From contig CAMLMV010000075.1 of the NCBI GenBank assembly GCA_946481275.1, positions 1 to 21,974 on the forward strand: a stretch of DNA of 21,974 bases. The letters are read 5' to 3'. The translations under genes and the position numbers were made by a program. This document shows, in pieces, positions 18,201 through 21,974 of this stretch. The notes under the pieces are model-generated. The model saw only the letters and a list, made by a program, of their open reading frames with translations, ran no database searches and had not been told where the DNA came from. This DNA comes from an uncultured Massilia sp. GTDB taxonomy: Bacteria > Pseudomonadota > Gammaproteobacteria > Burkholderiales > Burkholderiaceae. Position 1 is the first letter of the stretch. Each line of letters opens with the position of its first letter.

Positions 18201-21200
18201 ACACGAACGGCATCGGCAACGCCGGGACGCTGACGCTGAACCAGGCGATCGACACGACGATTGGCAATGCCATCGGCGGCGTGGGTAGCCTGGTCAAGGC
18301 AGGCACCAACACCCTGGTCCTCACCGGTACCAACAGCTACGGCAGCACCACGATGATCAATGCGGGCACGCTGCAGGTCGGCGCCGGCGGCAGCACCGGC
18401 ACGCTGGGCACGGGCGCCGTCACGAACAACGGCACGCTGGTGTTCAACCGCTCGGATGCGCTCAACGTGGCGAACCCGATCGGCGGCACCGGCAACCTGC
18501 TGCAGACGGGCACGGGCACGACGACGCTGGGCGGCATCAACACCTACTCGGGCTCCACGACCGTCACCGGCGGCGCGCTGCGCATCGGCGCCGACAACAA
18601 CCTCGGCACGGGCGGCACGCTCACCCTGGACGGCGGCACGCTCGAAACGACGGCCAGCTTCGCGCTCAATCGCGGCATCACCCTCGGCACCGGCGGCGGC
18701 ACGTTCGACGTCGATGGCGGCACCACGCTCACCGCTGCCGGCGTCATTGCCGGCACCGGCGCGCTGACGAAGGCCGATACCGGCACGCTGATCCTGACCG
18801 GCACCAACACGTATGGCGGCACCACGACCGTGAGCGGGGGCACGCTGCAAGTCGGCGCCGGCGGCACGAGCGGCACGCTGGGCACGGGCGCCGTCACGAA
18901 CAATGGCGCGCTCGTGTTCAACCGCTCGGACAGCGTCACCGTCGCCGCACCGATCGGCGGCACAGGCAACGTGGCGCAGTCCGGCACGGGCACGACGGTC
19001 TTCACCGGTACCAACAGCTACGCTGGCACCACGACGATCAATGCGGGCACGCTGCAGGTCGGCGCCGGCGGCACGAGCGGCACGCTGGGCACGGGCGCCG
19101 TCACGAACAATGGCTCACTCGTATTCAACCGCTCGGACAATGTCACCGTCGCCGCACCGATCGGCGGCACAGGCAACGTGGCGCAGTCCGGCGCTGGCAC
19201 GACGATTCTCGCAGGGGCCAACACCTACGGCGGTACCACGACGATCAATGCGGGTACGCTGCAGGTCGGCGCCGGCGGCACGAACGGCACGCTGGGCACG
19301 GGCGCCGTCACGAACAACGGCGCGCTCGTGTTCGACCGTTCGGATGCGCTCAACGTGGCGAATCCGATCGGCGGCACCGGCAACCTGCTGCAGACGGGCG
19401 CGGGCACGACGACGCTGGGCGGCATCAACACGTACTCGGGCTCCACGACCGTCACCGGCGGCGCGCTGCGCATCGGCGCCGACAACAACCTCGGCACGGG
19501 CGGCACGCTCACCCTGGACGGCGGCACGCTCGAAACGACGGCCAGCTTCGCGCTCAATCGCGGCATCACCCTCGGCACCGGCGGCGGCACGTTCGACGTC
19601 GATGGCGGCACCACGCTCACCGCTGCCGGCGTCATTGCCGGCACCGGCGCGCTGACGAAGGCCGATACCGGCACGCTGATCCTGACCGGCACCAACACGT
19701 ATGGCGGTACCACGACCGTGAGCGGCGGCACGCTGCAGGTCGGCAACGGCGGCACGAACGGCACGCTGGGCACGGGCGCCGTCACGAACAACGGCTCGCT
19801 CGTATTCGACCGCTCGGACAACGTCACCGTCGCCAACGCGATCGGCGGCACGGGTACTCTGACCCAGTCCGGCACGGGCACGACGTTTCTCACGGGGGCC
19901 AACACGTACGGAGGCACCACGACGATCAATGCGGGCACGCTGCAGGTCGGCGCCGGCGGCAGCACCGGCACGCTGGGCACGGGCGCCGTCACGAACAACG
20001 GCACGCTGGTGTTCAACCGCTCGGATGCGCTCAACGTGGCGAACCCGATCGGCGGCACCGGCAACCTGCTGCAGACGGGCACGGGCACGACGACGCTGGG
20101 CGGCATCAACACCTACTCGGGCTCCACGACCGTCACCGGCGGCGCGCTGCGCATCGGCGCCGACAACAACCTCGGCACGGGCGGCACGCTCACCCTGGAC
20201 GGCGGCACGCTCGAAACGACGGCCAGCTTCGCGCTCAATCGCGGCATCACCCTCGGCGCGGCGGGCGGCACACTCGACGTCGATGGCGGCACCACGCTCA
20301 CCGCTGCCGGCGTCATCGCCGGCACCGGCGCGCTGACGAAGGCCGACGCCGGTACGCTGATCCTGACCGGCACCAACACGTATGGCGGCAGCACGACCGT
20401 GAGCGGAGGCACGCTGCAGGTCGGCGCCGGCGGCACGAGCGGCACGCTGGGCACGGGCACCGTCACGAACAATGGCTCGCTCGTATTCGACCGCTCGGAC
20501 AACGTCACCATCGCCAATGCGATCGGCGGCATCGGCGACCTGACGCAGGCGGGTACGGGCACGGTCACCCTCACCGCCGACAACACGTACGGCGGTGCCA
20601 CGACCGTGAACGCGGGCACGCTACAGGCCGGCAACGGCGGCGGCACCGGCATGATCGGCACGGGCGCCATCACGAACAATGGCACGCTCGTGTTCAACCG
20701 GTCGGACACCGTCACCGTCACCAACGACATTGCCGGCACAGGCAATGTGACGCAGTCAGGTGCCGGCACGGCGATCTTCACCGGTACCAACACGTACGGC
20801 GGCACCACGACGATCAATGCGGGCACGCTGCAGGTCGGCGCCGGCGGCACGAGCGGCACGCTGGGCACGGGCGCCGTCACGAACAATGGCGCGCTCGTAT
20901 TCAACCGCTCGGACAGCGTCACCGTCGCCGCACCGATCGGCGGTACAGGCAACGTAACGCAGGCCGGCACGGGCACGACCATCCTCGCCGGCACCAACAG
21001 CTACGGCGGTACCACGACGATCAACGCGGGTACACTGCAGGTCGGTGCCGGCGGCACAAGCGGCACGCTGGGCACGGGCGCCGTCACGAACAACGGCACG
21101 CTGGTGATCAACCGCTCGGATGCGCTCAACGTGGCGAACCCGATGGGCGGCACCGGCAACCTGCTGCAGACGGGCGCGGGCACGACGACGCTGGGCGGCA

Positions 21201-21974
21201 TCAACACGTACTCGGGCTCCACGACCGTCACCGGCGGCGCGCTGCGCATCGGCGCCGACAACAACCTCGGCACGGGCGGCACGCTCACCCTGGACGGCGG
21301 CACGCTCGAAACGACGGCCAGCTTCGCGCTCAATCGCGGCATCACCCTCGGCACCGGCGGCGGCACGTTCGACGTCGATGGCGGCACCACGCTCACCGCT
21401 GCCGGCGTCATTGCCGGCACCGGCGCGCTGACGAAGGCCGATGCCGGCACGCTGATCCTGACCGGCACCAACACCTACGGCGGTACCACGACCGTGAGCG
21501 GGGGCACGCTGCAAGTCGGCGCCGGCGGCACGAGCGGCACGCTGGGCACGGGCGCCGTCACGAACAATGGCGCGCTCGTATTCAACCGCTCGGACAGCGT
21601 CACCATCGCCAATGCGATCGGCGGTACAGGCAACGTGGCGCAGTCCGGCACGGGCACGACGGTCTTCACCGGTACCAACAGCTACGCTGGCACCACGACG
21701 ATCAATGCGGGCACGCTGCAGGTCGGCGCCGGCGGCACGAGCGGCACGCTGGGCACGGGCGCCGTCACGAACAATGGCGCGCTCGTGTTCAACCGCTCGG
21801 ACAGCGTCACCGTCGCCGCACCGATCGGCGGCACAGGCAACGTGGCGCAGTCCGGCACGGGCACGACCATCCTCGCCGGCACCAACAGCTATGCTGGCAC
21901 CACGACCATCAATGCGGGCACGCTGCAGGTCGGCGCCGGCGGCACGAACGGCACGCTGGGCACGGGCGCCGTCA
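15257..21974 (+). CDS. Giant two-partner secretion exoprotein (TpsA, filamentous haemagglutinin-like adhesin), 3' truncated
   Basis: The frame opened by GTG 15257 runs without a stop to the window end, at least 2239 codons. The N-terminus reads MNRNRYRTIFSKRLGTLVPV, an extended signal peptide region of the kind found in large exported proteins of Gram-negatives. A linker and hydrophobic core follow, with a predicted cut after Ala74 (SGAAWA). The TPS secretion domain comes next (about residues 78-230), including NRIVGNDASAIYGNLQANG and the NPNGI motif (158-162). A beta-helix-like shaft follows, with degenerate 30-35-residue repeats (about 634-860), then regular 69/89-residue repeats from residue 1025 on. 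I noticed no cysteine after Cys24, and the repeats contain very few charged residues. It is presumably exported by the upstream TpsB as a surface or released adhesin; the ligand is unknown and the C-terminus lies beyond the window. Confidence 0.93.
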   Translation, partial: MNRNRYRTIFSKRLGTLVPVAESCKANGKGSGTSAERGFDAAQPADASNVPGRLKTGTAWILAGAALWSGAAWAGPLPTGGVVTGGTGTISQNGTTLTVNQSSQSLTANWQSFSIGAGNTVVFNQPNGASVALNRIVGNDASAIYGNLQANGQVFLVNPNGILFAPGSQVSAGGLAASTLAISDADAAAGRYRFTHGTGAGSVVNEGRIDAGSVVFAGPRIVNNGTISTPGGRTTFAAGDQVTVSLLGGLLTAQVDAAAAGAEIANHGQILANGGRVDLLAGRADSVLASLINTDGVVQARGVREDGGRIFLDGGAGGTVHVGGTLDAAAPAAGRGGDVHVLGDRVTLGASARIDASGPDAGGTVLVGGDYQGKNPAILNSHSTTVEQRATIHADGAAQGGRVIVWSDGATTFAGDVRATGKGFAEVSGKGTLGFSGNVNTGGGTLLLDPAAITIQAAAGDGVNTIGVGQLATMLAANDVVLDASGNITWNNGITTLDYNGVGTRTLTLQAGTDITIKAVIKDSVAGGDKLNLILNADRNADGIGAINLATGINISTSGGDIVLRGGNAPLTALPAFTDPGYAAALSATAAHGISIGLGTVDAGGGNITMRGEGKDTNFPAGILLNNNKVRTSGAGTITLDGLGYSASTGGGYGVWLHSTSPLVSTVDGTVSIQGTGRGTGTGTGNAGVFVDGGAVQATGNGDVIVNGLGGAGADTNDGVLVNTGQVSVFNGSMTVSGTGRGTGIGNDGIEVSGGAVVAATGSGNVSLAGASTATGATNNRGIVVSAAAVRSAGGTLTLQGSSVNPAAGAALSLESAGTLGGAGQAGAVTLTGDSINLASGQVGGTGALLLQPLTPSTSIGLGDGAGGVFNLASSALGTIQDGFSSITVGRADGSGAVDVRTAGFTDPVTIRTPAAGGSIAVNGTLSTGTGTSLGSITLQAGGTVALNNGTIATDDALALTGGAYDVTGSSTLNSNTLAFGNTNGIGNAGTLTLNQAIDTTIGNAIGGVGSLVKAGTNTLVLTGTNSYGSTTMINAGTLQVGAGGSTGTLGTGAVTNNGTLVFNRSDALNVANPIGGTGNLLQTGTGTTTLGGINTYSGSTTVTGGALRIGADNNLGTGGTLTLDGGTLETTASFALNRGITLGTGGGTFDVDGGTTLTAAGVIAGTGALTKADTGTLILTGTNTYGGTTTVSGGTLQVGAGGTSGTLGTGAVTNNGALVFNRSDSVTVAAPIGGTGNVAQSGTGTTVFTGTNSYAGTTTINAGTLQVGAGGTSGTLGTGAVTNNGSLVFNRSDNVTVAAPIGGTGNVAQSGAGTTILAGANTYGGTTTINAGTLQVGAGGTNGTLGTGAVTNNGALVFDRSDALNVANPIGGTGNLLQTGAGTTTLGGINTYSGSTTVTGGALRIGADNNLGTGGTLTLDGGTLETTASFALNRGITLGTGGGTFDVDGGTTLTAAGVIAGTGALTKADTGTLILTGTNTYGGTTTVSGGTLQVGNGGTNGTLGTGAVTNNGSLVFDRSDNVTVANAIGGTGTLTQSGTGTTFLTGANTYGGTTTINAGTLQVGAGGSTGTLGTGAVTNNGTLVFNRSDALNVANPIGGTGNLLQTGTGTTTLGGINTYSGSTTVTGGALRIGADNNLGTGGTLTLDGGTLETTASFALNRGITLGAAGGTLDVDGGTTLTAAGVIAGTGALTKADAGTLILTGTNTYGGSTTVSGGTLQVGAGGTSGTLGTGTVTNNGSLVFDRSDNVTIANAIGGIGDLTQAGTGTVTLTADNTYGGATTVNAGTLQAGNGGGTGMIGTGAITNNGTLVFNRSDTVTVTNDIAGTGNVTQSGAGTAIFTGTNTYGGTTTINAGTLQVGAGGTSGTLGTGAVTNNGALVFNRSDSVTVAAPIGGTGNVTQAGTGTTILAGTNSYGGTTTINAGTLQVGAGGTSGTLGTGAVTNNGTLVINRSDALNVANPMGGTGNLLQTGAGTTTLGGINTYSGSTTVTGGALRIGADNNLGTGGTLTLDGGTLETTASFALNRGITLGTGGGTFDVDGGTTLTAAGVIAGTGALTKADAGTLILTGTNTYGGTTTVSGGTLQVGAGGTSGTLGTGAVTNNGALVFNRSDSVTIANAIGGTGNVAQSGTGTTVFTGTNSYAGTTTINAGTLQVGAGGTSGTLGTGAVTNNGALVFNRSDSVTVAAPIGGTGNVAQSGTGTTILAGTNSYAGTTTINAGTLQVGAGGTNGTLGTGAV
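17156..17830 (+). repeat. Degenerate 30-35-residue repeats in the tpsA shaft
   Basis: Units begin with a Gly-x-(Val/Leu/Ile)-x-(Val/Leu) strand, at 17156 (GAGTITLDG), 17261 (GTVSIQGTG), 17360 (GDVIVNGLG), 17450 (GSMTVSGTG), 17546 (GNVSLAGAS), 17639 (GTLTLQGSS) and 17735 (GAVTLTGDS). Spacing is 30-35 codons. Units 17261 and 17450 share GTGRGTG, so a two-unit (63-codon) duplication is likely. The pattern suits coils of a right-handed beta-helix. Confidence 0.75.
18329..18802 (+). repeat. 474-nt cassette, copy 1 (short subtype + long unit)
   Basis: A short unit with the SDALNVANPIGG variant and LLQTGTGTTTLGG end is followed by the 267-nt unit beginning GINTYSGSTT. Confidence 0.9.
19217..19690 (+). 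repeat. 474-nt cassette, copy 2
   Basis: It has the same short-plus-long arrangement as copy 1. In the 267-nt half I see a single base difference from copy 1 (ACC to ACG in the INTY codons). Confidence 0.9.
19898..20371 (+). repeat. 474-nt cassette, copy 3
   Basis: The first half shares with copy 1 the variant GAGGSTGTLG and the following bases. The long half is the most diverged copy, reading LGAAGGTLDVDGG where the others read LGTGGGTFDVDGG. Confidence 0.9.
20993..21466 (+). repeat. 474-nt cassette, copy 4
   Basis: It has the same arrangement, with small changes (VINRSD for VFNRSD, PMGG for PIGG). The long half is nearly identical to copies 1 and 2. Confidence 0.9.

Larger units (their letters stand above)
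18329..21974 (+). repeat. Phased tandem array of 207-nt and 267-nt units in tpsA
   Basis: Seventeen unit starts can be placed at the codon aligned with the Thr of TN(T/S)Y: 18329, 18536, 18803, 19010, 19217, 19424, 19691, 19898, 20105, 20372, 20579, 20786, 20993, 21200, 21467, 21674 and 21881. Every step is exactly 207 nt (69 aa) except the four units beginning 18536, 19424, 20105 and 21200, which are 267 nt (89 aa). Short units contain NAGTLQVGAGG, GTLGTGAVTNNG and FNRSD; long units contain GALRIGADNNLGTGG and ETTASFALNRGITLG. The motifs resemble the passenger-associated beta-strand repeats of autotransporters. The array continues beyond the window. Confidence 0.95.

Noticed and set aside
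16901..18850. Minus-strand frame of 649 codons opposite tpsA
   Set aside because: It is a shadow of the Gly/Thr-rich + strand frame; the product is Arg/Ala/Gly repeats without motifs, while the + frame continues a TPS exoprotein.
19225..21885. Series of minus-strand frames with Val-Pro-rich products across the repeats
   Set aside because: They repeat with the same 207/267-nt period as tpsA and are its antisense reading; no start signals or independent features.
18329..21974. CRISPR-like regular repeats
   Set aside because: Units are contiguous coding repeats in a single open frame with no unique spacers and no cas genes.

Overview
The window is GC-rich DNA with betaproteobacterial character. 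Gene content, codon use and the two-partner secretion (TPS) adhesin suggest Burkholderiales, most likely an Oxalobacteraceae (Massilia-like) chromosome. That placement is inference from style and families, not a database match. All genes I accept lie on the + strand.

Layout. (1) 1-233 is a noncoding leader. (2) 234-2565 holds cobT-cobS-cobC, three overlapping genes of nucleotide-loop assembly. (3) 2561-2864 holds a consensus -10 box merged with the cobC stop codon, then a full cobalamin riboswitch (P1 stem about 2574-2579 with 2776-2781) and an expression platform. (4) 2865-13261 is a compact ten-gene cobalamin regulon: btuB, btuC, btuD, cobO/btuR, cbiA/cobB, cobU/cobP, cbiB, cobD, btuF, cbiP/cobQ. 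Except for an 18-nt gap between btuB and btuC, every junction overlaps by 1-8 nt, so one riboswitch-controlled mRNA is likely. (5) 13262-13483 is an AT-richer spacer with a strong 15-bp hairpin just after cbiP. (6) 13484-15232 encodes a TpsB (FhaC/ShlB-type) outer-membrane transporter. (7) From GTG 15257 to the window end runs its TpsA exoprotein partner: at least 2239 codons with no stop, truncated by the window.

How it works together. BtuB imports corrinoids across the outer membrane, BtuF captures them in the periplasm and BtuCD moves them inward. CobO adenosylates the cobalt. CbiA and CbiP amidate side chains. CobD and CbiB make and attach the aminopropanol arm. CobU activates cobinamide, CobT activates dimethylbenzimidazole, CobS joins the two halves and CobC handles the alpha-ribazole phosphate. 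No corrin-ring genes are present here.

The most unusual structure is in tpsA. After a TPS secretion domain and a set of degenerate 30-35-residue repeats comes a strictly phased array of 69-residue (207-nt) units, interrupted at intervals by 89-residue (267-nt) units. The long unit always follows one particular short-unit subtype, giving a 474-nt cassette present four times and almost identical at the DNA level. This points to recent amplification or gene conversion in a surface adhesin.
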